Source of the DNA: Actinotalea alkalitolerans | GTDB lineage: Bacteria > Actinomycetota > Actinomycetes > Actinomycetales > Cellulomonadaceae | NCBI RefSeq assembly: GCF_023369855.1 | Contig: NZ_JAMBPP010000001.1 | Coordinates: 186,001 to 250,000, forward strand | Direction of reading: 5' to 3' | DNA: 64,000 nt | Part shown: piece after piece, positions 1 through 8,725 of the stretch | Numbering within the stretch: the stretch's first letter is position 1 | Layout of the letters: each line of letters begins with the position of its first letter | Notes under the pieces: model-generated | What the model was told of the DNA's origin: nothing | Databases searched by the model: none | Seen by the model: the letters and a program-made list of their open reading frames with translations, nothing else | Translations under genes and position numbers: made by a program

Positions 1-1
1 A

Positions 2-634
2 TCCGAGATCCAGTACACCGGTGAGGACCCATACCGTCGCCAGAGCTGGATCCCGCGCGACCCCGTCCTGGAGGGCGCCCTGCAGGACCCTGGCGTCTTT
101 GGTCCCGACGCGAGTCTCGGAGCAGACGGCGTCCATACCGGCTCGCTCGGCCCGACGTGGTTCCACGCCGGCGGAGCGATCGACTGGGCCGGGCTCTACG
201 CCCTGCCGACGGATCCGGTCGAACTCGAACGCATCTTGCGCAGCGACTACAACCCCGACGGCGCCAGTGAGAACGAACAGCTGTGGGAGAGCGTCAAGTC
301 ACTCCTGGTCGGCACACCCGCACCGCCGGCCCTCCGCCAAGCCCTGTGGGAGGTGACCGCGACCATCCCCGGAGTGGAGTTGACCGGCCGTGTGACGGAC
401 GCCGCCGGACGACCTGGGATCGCAGTCGAACGAGATGACCGCGCCAACGGCCGTCAGATGGAACGCCTCGTTGTCGACCCCGACGAGGGTCGACTCCTGC
501 AGATCGAGCAGTACACGCAAGACGGCGTCCTGGCGTGGCGCATGACCCTCTTGGAGCAGCGACCCGCCGACACAGCACCCGAGACAGACCCCCCCATCTG
601 CGGACCGGGATCTGAGCCCCATCGAAGCTGCTGA
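2..634 (+). CDS. CU044_5270-family protein, C-terminal part (5' end outside window)
   Basis: The frame is open from the first bases of the window, so the start lies upstream. About 210 residues are visible. The C-terminal half carries the pattern I know from CU044_5270-family proteins of actinobacteria: a helix ending in LRQALWEVTATIPGVEL, then TGRVTDAAGRPGIAVE, then a VVDPDEGRLL strand and a closing hairpin. Family members are usually membrane-anchored proteins of unknown function encoded beside a sigma factor; neither the anchor nor a sigma factor is visible here. It lies on the same side of the tRNA-Pro fragment as the relaxase, but whether it belongs to the mobile element cannot be decided from this window. 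Confidence 0.7.
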   Translation, partial: SEIQYTGEDPYRRQSWIPRDPVLEGALQDPGVFGPDASLGADGVHTGSLGPTWFHAGGAIDWAGLYALPTDPVELERILRSDYNPDGASENEQLWESVKSLLVGTPAPPALRQALWEVTATIPGVELTGRVTDAAGRPGIAVERDDRANGRQMERLVVDPDEGRLLQIEQYTQDGVLAWRMTLLEQRPADTAPETDPPICGPGSEPHRSC

Positions 635-759
635 TAGCGGCAGCCGCTCGCGCACTCCTCGGCTGGCCCAAGCTTCGCGTCCGCGAGGTAGTCATCATTT
701 TTCGGTCGCCGAAGAACGGACGGGCGGCGGCAGATCCGTGCACGACCCTCGACGAACTC

Positions 760-1135
760 TCAGACGATGGCGTCGGCCTTCATGAAGATCTTCTCGATCT
801 CGTCGGTGAGGACGGCGGTGTACTGCTGGGCCATCTCGACCCCGAGGGTGCGGTGGCACGCTCGAAGCAGGCGTCCTCGAGCCGCTTCACGAACTCGTCG
901 CCCGCCATGTCGCCCGGCGGGGCGACCTCCCACCAGGTGAACGGCGCCGACGGCAGGCCGACGTCGGCGAGGTCCTCGGGGGTCTTCGCGACTGTTCGTC
1001 GTCGGCGGTCCCGTCGGCCTCCGTGCAGATCTCGGCGACCCGGCGAAGCACCGGGGGCACAACGTGCGGCCGAGCACGCCCCGGGCCGGCGCGGTAGGCG
1101 ACGATCGCGCACTGGTACCGCGTCGTGTGATCGTG
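760..1135 (-). pseudogene. frameshifted remnant of a hypothetical gene
   Basis: No single frame covers this stretch, but three protein-like pieces follow one another on the minus strand in different frames. The first reads YQCAIVAYRAG then VLRRVAEICTEADGT (about 1130-1010). The second reads TPEDLADVGLPSAPFTWWEV and ends in EFVKRLEDACFERA (about 1000-860). The third reads EMAQQYTAVLTDEIEKIFMK and ends at the stop at 760. The amphipathic, low-arginine composition of each piece contrasts with the arginine-rich shadow frames around it. The simplest reading is a gene with two frameshifts. The family is not recognised. Confidence 0.45.
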
Positions 1136-1158
1136 CTCGGGTTGCCGTGGGTAGGCAA

Positions 1159-1623
1159 CTACTGACGGGCGGTGATGACGTAGTCGGCGTAGAAGCCCTC
1201 GCCGGTCTCGTTCGAGACGTCGAGCGTCACCTGGAAGTCGTCGGATCTGAGTTCGGCGTAGTTCCAGGCGGGTCGAGTCGGGTCGGTCTCCTCCTGGTCG
1301 ACAGCGAACCCAGCGGCGGTGAGGGCGGCGACGGCGAGCGGGTAGCCGTCCGCTCCGGCGTCGTTCAGCTGGAGCATGACCCGCCAGCTTGAACCGTCTG
1401 AGTTCAGCTCGGCCCGCAGGATGCGTTCGACGAGGATCGGGACGTCGCGAGGGAGCGCCGACGGGTCGACGGCGGTCCACAAGTCGGGCGTCTCCGCTGC
1501 GGTTGGCGAAGCGGTCTGGATGACCGTCATGGTCTCCGTCGGTGCGGGAGCCTCGTTCCCACAGCCAGCGAGAGCGACGCCACCGGCGACGACCACAACC
1601 GCGAAGGCAATCGCACCTCTCAT
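1159..1623 (-). CDS. small secreted lipoprotein, unknown function
   Basis: The product is 154 residues. The ATG at 1623 gives a classic lipoprotein signal: MRGAIAF, a hydrophobic run, then the lipobox LAGC with the lipidated Cys at about residue 21. A Thr/Pro/Glu-rich spacer follows and then a small globular domain of about 100 residues (WRVMLQLNDAGADGYPLAVA, then SDDFQVTLDVSNET). The longer upstream open frame is Arg-rich and not credible. It is divergent from the relaxase gene with about 125 bp between them. I do not recognise a named family. It is probably anchored to the outer face of the membrane. Confidence 0.7.
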   Translation of the reverse strand: MRGAIAFAVVVVAGGVALAGCGNEAPAPTETMTVIQTASPTAAETPDLWTAVDPSALPRDVPILVERILRAELNSDGSSWRVMLQLNDAGADGYPLAVAALTAAGFAVDQEETDPTRPAWNYAELRSDDFQVTLDVSNETGEGFYADYVITARQ

Positions 1624-1748
1624 CGATCGATGATCGCAGAGTGGACGCACTCGTGTTGCCTCTCGCCCGCGCCTCGACAGCCAACCTGACGCGAATGGAC
1701 GTATGCTACCTTCGATAGTTGCAAGTACACGCGATGACGGGAGTCGGC

Positions 1749-4700
1749 GTGAGAGGTGGCGTGATCCTGTTCCGAGGTGCCGGCGCGGCCGCGCGCCGCT
1801 ACCTCGAGGCGGATCGCTCACGGGCTGACGAGTACTACCTGGAAGGCGGCGTCGCTCGGGCGGAGCTGTCGGTGGTCGACGGGACCGGGAGGGTGACCGG
1901 TGAGAGATCCCTGACGCCCATCCAGTACGCCGGCTGGGTCGACTGGGTCGAGCCGATCACCGGGGAGTCGATGGGGACTCCGCGTCAGGCTGGCGAGGCT
2001 CGACAGGGCTCGCCGCGGTTCGCCGAGATGGTCGTAAACACCCCCAAGTCCCTGTCGATCGCCGCCGCCCTGCACCCGGACGTGTCCGAGGCTCTGGACG
2101 CTGCGCAGCGCGACGCCGTGGCCGAGATCCGGTCCTGGCTCGGCCTGCACTCGGTCACGCGCGTCGGCCCGCGCGGGCGGCAGGAGGTCGTGCCGGTCGA
2201 GCGGCTGGAGACGGTCGCCATCTCGCACAGGACCTCGCGGGCGGGCGATCCGCACTGCCACATCCACCTGCAGATCGGGACGCGGGTGTGGGCCGCCGGC
2301 GCGTGGCGCGGACTGGACACCGCGGCACTCTTCCGGCAGCAGGGCGCCATCCGCGCGCTTGGCACCGCAGTACTGGCGGCCCACCCTGGGCTCGCCGCGG
2401 TGCTGGACGCGCACGCCCTGACGCTCGATCCCGTGACGGGCGAGGTGCCAGAGCTGCAGCCGTTCAACGCGGCGATGAGCAAGCGCGCCAGCCAGGTCGC
2501 GCGCAACCTGGCGTTGTTCGAGGCCAAGTGGGCGGCCGCCCATCCCGGCCTAGAGCCCGGTCCGGCGGTCAGCGCCCGGTTGCAGGCGAGGGCCTGGGAT
2601 CACGAACGCCCGCACAAGAAGCCGTCCCGTCTCGGCAGCGAAGCGGGCTGGCGTCGCGAGCTGGACGACGCCGGCTACACCCCCGACCTTCCCCGCGCGC
2701 CGCGACGCGTCCCCGTCGCGCTCGACGAGCTGCGTGTGCAGGAGGTGGCGAACCGCGCCCTGGACCGGTGCGCCGCCGGCGCGTCGACCTGGACGGTGCA
2801 CGACATCCAGGAGCACGTCACCCGGATCATCACCGAGGCGGGCGTGCGGGCCGAGCGCGGCGAGCTGCGTGACCTCATCGCGATGACGACCCGACTGGCG
2901 GCCGACGACTGCCTGTCCGTGCTCCCACCCGTCGTCGCGCACCCCGAGCACGTCGCGCACCTGACCAGCGTGCGGGTCGTCGCGGCGGACACGCAGCTGC
3001 GCGACCTGCTGGCAGCGCGCGCCGCTCAACCATCAGGGACCACGCCGGATGTGAGCCGCCTGGCGCGCGATCGCGGACTGGACGACGAACAGGCACGCGC
3101 GGCCGCAGCGGTCGCCTCGGGCGCTCCGTTGGTCGTGGTCGAGGGGGCCGCGGGCGCGGGCAAGACCACGATGCTCGGCGTGGCGATCTCCGCGGCGCAG
3201 GCCGAGGGCCGCGCGACCAGGGTCATGACACCGACGAAGAAGGCAGCCGACGTCGCCGCGCGCGAGCTCGGTGTACCGACCGACTCCGTCGCGAAGCTCG
3301 TCCATGACCACGGGTGGCGATGGGACCAGGACGGGGTGTGGACGCGCCTCGCGGTCGGGGAGCCGGACCCGCGCACGGGCGGCATCTACGCCGGGCCGTC
3401 CGCATCGGCCCGCCTGCACCGAGGAGAGCGAGTCGTCGTCGACGAGGCGGGGATGCTCGACCAGGACACCGCCATCGCCCTGCTGCACATCGCCGACGAG
3501 GCAGGAGCGAGCCTCGCGCTCGTCGGAGACCGCGCGCAGCTGGCGGCGGTCGGCCGGGGTGGGGTGCTCGACATCGCGGCTCAGGTCTCGCGGCGCATGT
3601 TCGACATGGCGACGGTGCACCGCTTCACCGACCCCGAGTACGCCGACCTCACCGTGCAGATGCGCCGGGGCGAGGACCCGGCGCATCTGTTCGACCGGCT
3701 CGAGACCCTGGGCCTGGTCGTGCTGCACCCCAGCACCGAGGACGCGCACGACGCGGTCGCCCGCACGGCTCGAGACGGCGACGCGGTCACCGTCGCGACC
3801 AACGACGAGGCCCGCGCCCTCAACTCGGCGATCCGGGAGGTACGTGTCCGGCGCGGCGACGTCGACGACGCCCACACCACCTACGGCAGCGACGGCCTAC
3901 CGATCGGCGCCGGCGACGTGGTCCAGACCCGCCGCAACCAGAGCGATCTCGGTGTGGCGAACCGGCAGACCTGGACCGTCCAGCACGTCACCGATGACGG
4001 CGGGGCCTGGGTCAGGGCGACCGCGGCCGGCGGCGTGCACGGGCGCAGCGTCAGGCTCCCCGACCAGTACGTCGCCGAGCACACGCACCTGGCATATGCC
4101 GCGACCTCCTACGGCGTCCAGAGCGCGACCACTCCCAGGGCGCACACGATCCTCAGCGACGCACTGGACGGGGCAGGGCTGTACGTCGGCATGACCCGCG
4201 GGCGGGACAGCGACACCCTGCACGTCGTCGCTGCGGACCGGGACGAGGCCCGCGAGCAGTTCACCGCAGCACTCCAGCGGGACCGCGCCGATCGCGGGCT
4301 GACCGACGCGACCCACGGCGCGCACCACGCGGTCAGCGGCCTCATCGCGGACGGCCCGGTGACGTTCGTCAACGCTGAACGGGCTCTGCTCCGCGAACTG
4401 ATCACTAGTGCCGAGCGGGAGGCAGCCCGGTGGGAACACGCCCTGGGCGCCCTGACCCGGCAGAGCGCCGAGCACCGCGTCGGGGCGGAGCAGCAGGCCC
4501 ACGTCGTCACGGCCGCCGACGCGCGCCTCGCGGACGTGCGGACCGCGGTCGCCGTACCACTGATCGAGATGGCCACCAGCGACGGCGTGGGCTACCTGAG
4601 TGCGCAGGAGCGGACGTGGCAGGCACACCGCGCACTGAACGTCGCGGGGCGGTTCGGCAAGCGGTCGGCCGCTCGCACCGCTCGGGAGGCGCTCGCGACG

Positions 4701-5183
4701 CACCGCACGACGGAGGACTCCGTGCGCCGACGCTGGGGTGACGTCCCGCACACGACGACCCACCTCCCCTTCTGGGCCGAGGCCGCTGCTGAGCGGCAGG
4801 TCCTCGCCGACCCCCGGGTGGTCGCGGCGCAGCAGTCGGCCGACCGCGCCCACCTCGAGCAGCAGGAGCTCAAGGCAGACCACAGACAGGCGCGGTCGAC
4901 CCTGATGCACGACGTCGCGGGCGGGCACTGGCCCAGCCGACTGGCGGAGCGAGTCACCGAGCTGCGAGCTCACGTGCGTCAGGCACGCCGCGAGCTTGCC
5001 GAGATCGACGCCCTGCCCGTGGGCGAGGCCGCTCAGCTCATCCGCGACCGAGCAGCACAGGCCGAGGCTGGGCGGATCGCCGAGGCCGCGAGGCTGGCAC
5101 AAGCGGCCGAGCGTGCGCGCTGGGATTTCTCGGCCCCGGTGTACCCGTCGGCGCCCGATCGCGACTACGGGATGGGTCGGTAG
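1749..5183 (+). CDS. MobF-family conjugative relaxase with RecD2/TraA-type helicase
   Basis: This protein of about 1144 residues nicks DNA at oriT and unwinds it for conjugative transfer. The N-terminal TrwC-like relaxase domain has a paired tyrosine (ADEYYLEG, about residue 28) and the metal-binding three-histidine motif DPHCHIHLQ (about residue 168). The helicase follows: Walker A GAAGAGKTT (about 467), Walker B VVVDEAGM (about 562), and a C-terminal YVGMTRGRD motif (about 812). An Ala/Glu/Arg-rich probable coiled coil closes the protein. I chose GTG 1749 because GGGAG at 1739-1743 lies 5 bases upstream and MobF relatives in actinobacteria start at this RGGVILFRG strand. ATG 1734 and TTG 1719 are alternatives. 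It marks the left part of the window as a mobile element. No T4SS or integrase genes are visible. Confidence 0.92.
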   Translation: MRGGVILFRGAGAAARRYLEADRSRADEYYLEGGVARAELSVVDGTGRVTGERSLTPIQYAGWVDWVEPITGESMGTPRQAGEARQGSPRFAEMVVNTPKSLSIAAALHPDVSEALDAAQRDAVAEIRSWLGLHSVTRVGPRGRQEVVPVERLETVAISHRTSRAGDPHCHIHLQIGTRVWAAGAWRGLDTAALFRQQGAIRALGTAVLAAHPGLAAVLDAHALTLDPVTGEVPELQPFNAAMSKRASQVARNLALFEAKWAAAHPGLEPGPAVSARLQARAWDHERPHKKPSRLGSEAGWRRELDDAGYTPDLPRAPRRVPVALDELRVQEVANRALDRCAAGASTWTVHDIQEHVTRIITEAGVRAERGELRDLIAMTTRLAADDCLSVLPPVVAHPEHVAHLTSVRVVAADTQLRDLLAARAAQPSGTTPDVSRLARDRGLDDEQARAAAAVASGAPLVVVEGAAGAGKTTMLGVAISAAQAEGRATRVMTPTKKAADVAARELGVPTDSVAKLVHDHGWRWDQDGVWTRLAVGEPDPRTGGIYAGPSASARLHRGERVVVDEAGMLDQDTAIALLHIADEAGASLALVGDRAQLAAVGRGGVLDIAAQVSRRMFDMATVHRFTDPEYADLTVQMRRGEDPAHLFDRLETLGLVVLHPSTEDAHDAVARTARDGDAVTVATNDEARALNSAIREVRVRRGDVDDAHTTYGSDGLPIGAGDVVQTRRNQSDLGVANRQTWTVQHVTDDGGAWVRATAAGGVHGRSVRLPDQYVAEHTHLAYAATSYGVQSATTPRAHTILSDALDGAGLYVGMTRGRDSDTLHVVAADRDEAREQFTAALQRDRADRGLTDATHGAHHAVSGLIADGPVTFVNAERALLRELITSAEREAARWEHALGALTRQSAEHRVGAEQQAHVVTAADARLADVRTAVAVPLIEMATSDGVGYLSAQERTWQAHRALNVAGRFGKRSAARTAREALATHRTTEDSVRRRWGDVPHTTTHLPFWAEAAAERQVLADPRVVAAQQSADRAHLEQQELKADHRQARSTLMHDVAGGHWPSRLAERVTELRAHVRQARRELAEIDALPVGEAAQLIRDRAAQAEAGRIAEAARLAQAAERARWDFSAPVYPSAPDRDYGMGR

Positions 5184-5228
5184 CACTTGACCCGTACAGC
5201 AGCGACGGTCGTGACTAGAATTCGGGTC

Positions 5229-5489
5229 ATGACGACCACGACATCGCTGGCCAACGTCAAGGCCCATCTGTCCGCGATCGTCAGAACCGTCCACGACACC
5301 CACGAGCGGGTCGTCATCACACGCAACGGTGAGCCGGCCGCCGTCCTCGTCTCCCCCGACGACCTGGCGTCGCTGGAGGAGACCCTGGACATCCTGTCGA
5401 ACAAGGCTCTGATGACACAGGTCGCCGAGGCCCGAGCTGAGATCGACTCCGGCGAGACCGTCGAGCAGTCGGCCCTGCGCCGGCGGTGA
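5229..5489 (+). CDS. type II antitoxin, Phd/YefM family
   Basis: The product is 86 residues. The N-terminal half (TSLANVKAHLSAIVRTVHDT, then ERVVITRNGEPAAVLVSPDDLASLEET) is the Phd/YefM DNA-binding fold. The C-terminal half is an acidic helix of the kind that wraps the toxin. The gene overlaps the downstream RelE-type toxin by 4 bases, the classical antitoxin-first order. There is no good ribosome site before ATG 5229. A TAGAAT hexamer at 5216-5221 would place transcription start almost on the ATG, so a leaderless message is possible. By family, antitoxin and toxin together should repress this promoter. It probably stabilises the mobile element. Confidence 0.9.
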   Translation: MTTTTSLANVKAHLSAIVRTVHDTHERVVITRNGEPAAVLVSPDDLASLEETLDILSNKALMTQVAEARAEIDSGETVEQSALRRR

Positions 5490-5749
5490 CCTACCTCATC
5501 CGCTGGGCGCCGCCGGCGCAGCGGGCAACCGCAGAGACCCTGCCGGAGGCCGTAGCGACAGCGGTCCGGATGTTCGCCAGCGGCGCACTGGCCGAGGATC
5601 CGCAGCGAGCCGGCACGCGCCTCACGCATGAGCTCGCCGGGTACTGGTCCGCCCGCCGCGGTCAGTACCGCGTCATCTACGCCATCGATGACGAGGCCGC
5701 CACCGTGACGATCATGACCGTCGACCATCGCCGCGACGTCTACCACTGA
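5486..5749 (+). CDS. type II toxin, RelE/ParE superfamily
   Basis: The product is 87 residues and starts with GTG inside the antitoxin stop (GTGA overlap), so translation is coupled. It shows the RelE/ParE pattern: YLIRWAPPAQ at the N-terminus, a helical middle, then the core strand pair GYWSARRGQYRVIYAIDDE and TVTIMTVDHRRDVYH with a C-terminal His-Arg-Arg and Tyr-His. RelE members cleave mRNA on the ribosome and ParE members block gyrase. The Arg-rich GQYRVIY strand and the terminal Tyr-His favour the RelE/YoeB-like ribosome-dependent RNase group, but this is inference. Confidence 0.9.
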   Translation: MTYLIRWAPPAQRATAETLPEAVATAVRMFASGALAEDPQRAGTRLTHELAGYWSARRGQYRVIYAIDDEAATVTIMTVDHRRDVYH

Positions 5750-5895
5750 GGATCCGGAGGACCGTTGGACCGCATCAGGGTCGGCGCAAGCGCACACAGG
5801 CACCCAGCGCCCCCGCGGCAGTCGACGGGCTCTCCCGCCGGGCGTGACGGCCTTTGCTGCAAGGATGGGAAGCAAGCATGGCGAAGCGTTGGTCA

Positions 5896-5925
5896 TACGA
5901 AAGGATCTCGCGCTATCCTTTCGTA
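5896..5925. promoter_or_regulatory. operator-like perfect palindrome upstream of fic
   Basis: TACGAAAGGAT (5896-5906) and ATCCTTTCGTA (5915-5925) are perfect 11-base inverted repeats separated by CTCGCGCT. The centre lies about 97 bases upstream of the fic start. The AT-rich arms stand out in GC-rich surroundings and there is no T-tract, so an operator is more likely than a terminator. The Fic protein has a C-terminal winged-helix-like region, so autoregulation is possible. Confidence 0.6.
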
Positions 5926-5941
5926 ACGCGCACTCGCACGC

Positions 5942-5961
5942 AAGGCTTCCGCCGAAGCCTT
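5942..5961 (+). promoter_or_regulatory. short hairpin in fic leader
   Basis: AAGGCTTC and GAAGCCTT form a perfect 8-bp stem with a CGCC loop, 46 bases before the fic ATG and 16 bases after the larger palindrome. It may shape the 5' leader or act as a weak attenuator. Its function is unknown. Confidence 0.3.
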
Positions 5962-6007
5962 CTTCACCGGAGTGCCGTGGGAAAGGCCCGAGCACGCCGG
6001 AGGACCG

Positions 6008-7282
6008 ATGAACGAGCGACGCGAACCGGCCGGCCAGGCCCAGGGCGATCCGAGGCTCAGCAGCGCCCAGGCCGCGCCCGCCCTACACCCCACCGCCGGC
6101 TGGCCACCGGTGACCTATGAGGACCGCGACTGGGCCTCCACGCTCAACGAGGGCCACCTCGACGTGTGGCAACGGATCAAGACCGCCCGCCCCTACAAGG
6201 CCGCCGTCCCACCGTTCATCGCCGACCTGGACCCCCGCCTGCGACCCGAGGCGCTCACCGCCGCGTTGGATGCCACCAACGAGGTCACCCGCTTCGACAC
6301 CGAGATGGCCGGCCTGCCCGTGCCCATGCCCGCAGTCCTGCTGCGCACCGAGTCCGCGTCCTCCTCCCAGATCGAGCACCTCACCTCCAACGCCCGCAAC
6401 ATCGCCCTCGCTGAGCTCGGTGCCCCCGGCAAGGAGAACGCCGCACTCATCGTGGCCAACGCCCACGCGATGACCACCGCCCTGAAAGCCGGAGAAGCCG
6501 TCACCCCCGCCACCATCCTGGCGATCCACGCCACCCTGCTCCAGGCCGCCGAGCCCGACCACGCCGGCACGTGGCGCGACCAGCAGGTCTGGATCGGGTC
6601 CTCACCGATCTCCCCGCACGACGCAGACTTCGTCCCACCCCACGCCGACCGGGTCCCCGGGCTGATCGACGACCTCTGCGCGTTCGGCCAACGAGCCGAT
6701 GTGCCGCCGCTGGTGCACGCCGCCCTCCTCCACGCCCAGTTCGAGACCATCCACCCGTTCATCGACGGGAACGGCCGCACCGGAAGAGTCTTGGTCCACA
6801 CCGTCCTGCGCGACCACGGGATCACCCGGCACACCACAGTCCCGGTGTCCGCCGGGCTGCTGCGCGCCCCCGGCCGGTACTTCGACGCGCTCGGCGCGTA
6901 CCGTGACGGCGACCCGAACCCCATCGTCACCGAGATGTCCGCCGCTGCACTGGCCGCGGTCGCCAACGGCCGTCAGCTCGCCAGCGACATCCTGGGCATC
7001 CGCCAGCAGTGGCGGGATCAGATCAAGGCCCGCACCGACTCGTCCGTCTGGCGGCTCGCCGACGCACTCTTCGCCCAGCCGGTGATCAACGTCGACCGCG
7101 CCGTCACCGACCTGGGGGTCTCCGCACCGGCCGCCCGGGCGTCCATCGCCACCCTGGTCGACGCCGGTGTCCTCACGACGACGTCGCACGCCCGCCGCAA
7201 CCGCGCCTGGCAAGCGACCAGCATCCTTGCCGCGATCGACGACTTCTCCCGCCGGGCAGGGCGGCGCGCCGCGGGGCGGTGA
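6008..7282 (+). CDS. Fic family protein (AMP-transferase), class II-like
   Basis: The product is 424 residues. The Fic core motif HPFIDGNGRTGR at about residues 249-260 carries the catalytic His and the phosphate-binding GNGR. Upstream, at about residue 118, SSSQIEHL matches the inhibitory helix of class II Fic proteins, where the Glu blocks ATP gamma-phosphate binding, so the enzyme is probably self-inhibited. A C-terminal region (about 345-405: VINVDRAVTDLGVSAPAARA, then TLVDAGVLTTT) looks like a winged helix. GGAGG at 5999-6003 is 4 bases before ATG 6008. Fic proteins AMPylate hydroxyl side chains of target proteins; this target is unknown. It lies inside the element beside the toxin-antitoxin pair and has its own palindromic leader. 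Confidence 0.93.
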   Translation: MNERREPAGQAQGDPRLSSAQAAPALHPTAGWPPVTYEDRDWASTLNEGHLDVWQRIKTARPYKAAVPPFIADLDPRLRPEALTAALDATNEVTRFDTEMAGLPVPMPAVLLRTESASSSQIEHLTSNARNIALAELGAPGKENAALIVANAHAMTTALKAGEAVTPATILAIHATLLQAAEPDHAGTWRDQQVWIGSSPISPHDADFVPPHADRVPGLIDDLCAFGQRADVPPLVHAALLHAQFETIHPFIDGNGRTGRVLVHTVLRDHGITRHTTVPVSAGLLRAPGRYFDALGAYRDGDPNPIVTEMSAAALAAVANGRQLASDILGIRQQWRDQIKARTDSSVWRLADALFAQPVINVDRAVTDLGVSAPAARASIATLVDAGVLTTTSHARRNRAWQATSILAAIDDFSRRAGRRAAGR

Positions 7283-7385
7283 GGCCCGCGCAAACGCTCA
7301 CCCCAGAATCACCCCCACTGCGAGCCGGACAGCCCTGGAGACACCTCACGAATCGCGGTGACCTGCGCAGACACCCCCGACGGGA

Positions 7386-7429
7386 CGTTCGGGACGAAGA
7401 GGGCGCAGGTTCAACTGTCACCCCGACCA
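7386..7429 (+). other. attachment-site remnant: 3' fragment of tRNA-Pro(CGG)
   Basis: The sequence runs from the anticodon loop (TTCGGGA, anticodon CGG) through CGAAGAGG, a T-arm-like GCAGGTTCAA and an acceptor 3' strand CACCCCGAC followed by CCA. From memory this matches the 3' half of actinobacterial tRNA-Pro(CGG). The 5' half is absent and about three T-arm bases are missing, so it cannot fold as a functional tRNA. A 3' tRNA fragment starting at the anticodon loop is the usual trace of tyrosine-recombinase integration. It lies right after the relaxase, toxin-antitoxin and fic block. Confidence 0.6.
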
Positions 7430-7432
7430 GCA

Positions 7433-7478
7433 GACGAGGGCCCTCGACCAGCGGAGACGCGGGTCGAGGGCCTTCGTC
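7433..7478 (+). terminator. hairpin terminator behind the tRNA-Pro fragment
   Basis: A stem of about 17 bp (perfect core 7439-7449 with 7462-7472, extended by GACGA/TCGTC with one G-U pair) lies 3 bases after the tRNA-like CCA. It is probably the original tRNA-Pro terminator. The rest of 7283-7789 holds no gene that I can support. Confidence 0.55.
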
Positions 7479-7789
7479 GTCCAGCACACCCAGGGCACCT
7501 GGCGTCGCGGCGGCACCGAGGTCGGCCTGGTCAGCTGACCAGTGGAGGCGCCGCGGGTGTCGTCTGCGGGGACCGCCACAAGACGAGCTCTGCGATCCGA
7601 GCGGCTCTCGTCACCGTCGTACCGCTCGACAGCCGCGGCAGCCCTGCCACCGTCCGCGGCTCGTGCCACCGGGTCGTGCTGCACCGTGCGCAAGTGCGCC
7701 CTGACGGTGGCACTGCACCGGTGCGAGACTGGGGGCAGGGCACCGAGGCGTGGACCGACCTGCGCCGACGCCCGAGTCGGGAGGCGATC

Positions 7790-8725
7790 ATGATGACCAC
7801 GGACCGCACCACGGTGAGAACGCCGTCGTCCTGCCCACCGCGCACCGCCCGCCGGCACCGCTCCCCCGCCCTGGCGGTGACCGCTGCGCTGCTCCTCGTC
7901 CTGACCGCGTGCACCGGAGCGACCGGTGAGGAGCCCTCCCCCACACCCGAGCCGCCCTCGCCCGCCCCGACCCCCACGGCCGAGCCGAGCCCGGAGCCGA
8001 CCGCGACACCCGGGCCGGTGGACACGGTCGCCTACTACCTGGTCGACACCCGCGCAGGGCTGCGACTGGCCCGCGAGCTCGGCGAGGGCACGGGGACCGA
8101 CGCCGTCGTCGCCTCGGTGCAGGCGATGGTCGACGGCGCCGACGACCCCGACTACAGCACGGCCTGGGACCCCGCGACCGAGGTGCTGTCGGTGGGTCCC
8201 GGAGCGGACGGGACGATCGTCGTCGACCTGAGCGCGCAGGCGCGGCAGGCGAACATCGGTTCGCAGGGTGCGGCACTGATGATCCAGCAGCTCGTCCACA
8301 CCGTCACGGCCGCCGCCGAGGACGAGACGGCGGGTGTGCTGCTGACCATCGACGGCGAACCTGCCGGTGAGCTCTGGGGTACGGTCGTCTGGGACGAGCC
8401 CGTGACGCGGGCCGATCCCCTCGAGGTGCGCGTGCTGGTGCAGATCGACGAGCCGCGCGAGGGCACCGTGACGAGCTCGCCGATCACGGTCAGCGGCGAG
8501 GCGAACGTCTTCGAGGCCACCGTGCTGTGGTCGGTGCTCGACGCCGACGGGACCGAGGTCGCCGCGGACTTCACCACCACGGCAGAAGGGCAGACCTTCG
8601 CCCCGTTCACCTTCTCGGTGGACCTCGAACCCGGGACGTACACCGTCGTCATCAGCGAGTCCGACCCGTCCGACGGCGAGGCCGGCACCCCGATGAGCGA
8701 CAGCAGGTCGGTCACGGTGGAGTGA
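7790..8725 (+). CDS. GerMN/Gmad2 domain lipoprotein
   Basis: The product is 311 residues. GGGAGG at 7779-7784 lies 5 bases before ATG 7790; a second ATG follows at once. The signal peptide ends in the lipobox LTAC (Cys about residue 43). A Pro/Thr/Glu-rich linker follows (about 48-80), then a GerMN domain (about 85-190: VAYYLVDTRAGLRLARE, then TIVVDLSAQARQ). The last domain (about 205-311) is an immunoglobulin-like Gmad2 fold (ITVSGEANVFEATVLWSVLD). GerMN and Gmad2 domains occur together in envelope lipoproteins of Gram-positive bacteria, and their role in non-sporulating species is unclear. It is the first chromosomal gene after the element boundary. Confidence 0.85.
   Translation: MMTTDRTTVRTPSSCPPRTARRHRSPALAVTAALLLVLTACTGATGEEPSPTPEPPSPAPTPTAEPSPEPTATPGPVDTVAYYLVDTRAGLRLARELGEGTGTDAVVASVQAMVDGADDPDYSTAWDPATEVLSVGPGADGTIVVDLSAQARQANIGSQGAALMIQQLVHTVTAAAEDETAGVLLTIDGEPAGELWGTVVWDEPVTRADPLEVRVLVQIDEPREGTVTSSPITVSGEANVFEATVLWSVLDADGTEVAADFTTTAEGQTFAPFTFSVDLEPGTYTVVISESDPSDGEAGTPMSDSRSVTVE

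Noticed and set aside
5854-6120. 88-codon frame covering the fic operator region
   Set aside because: It crosses both inverted repeats and overlaps the fic start in another frame; Arg-rich and without a known domain.
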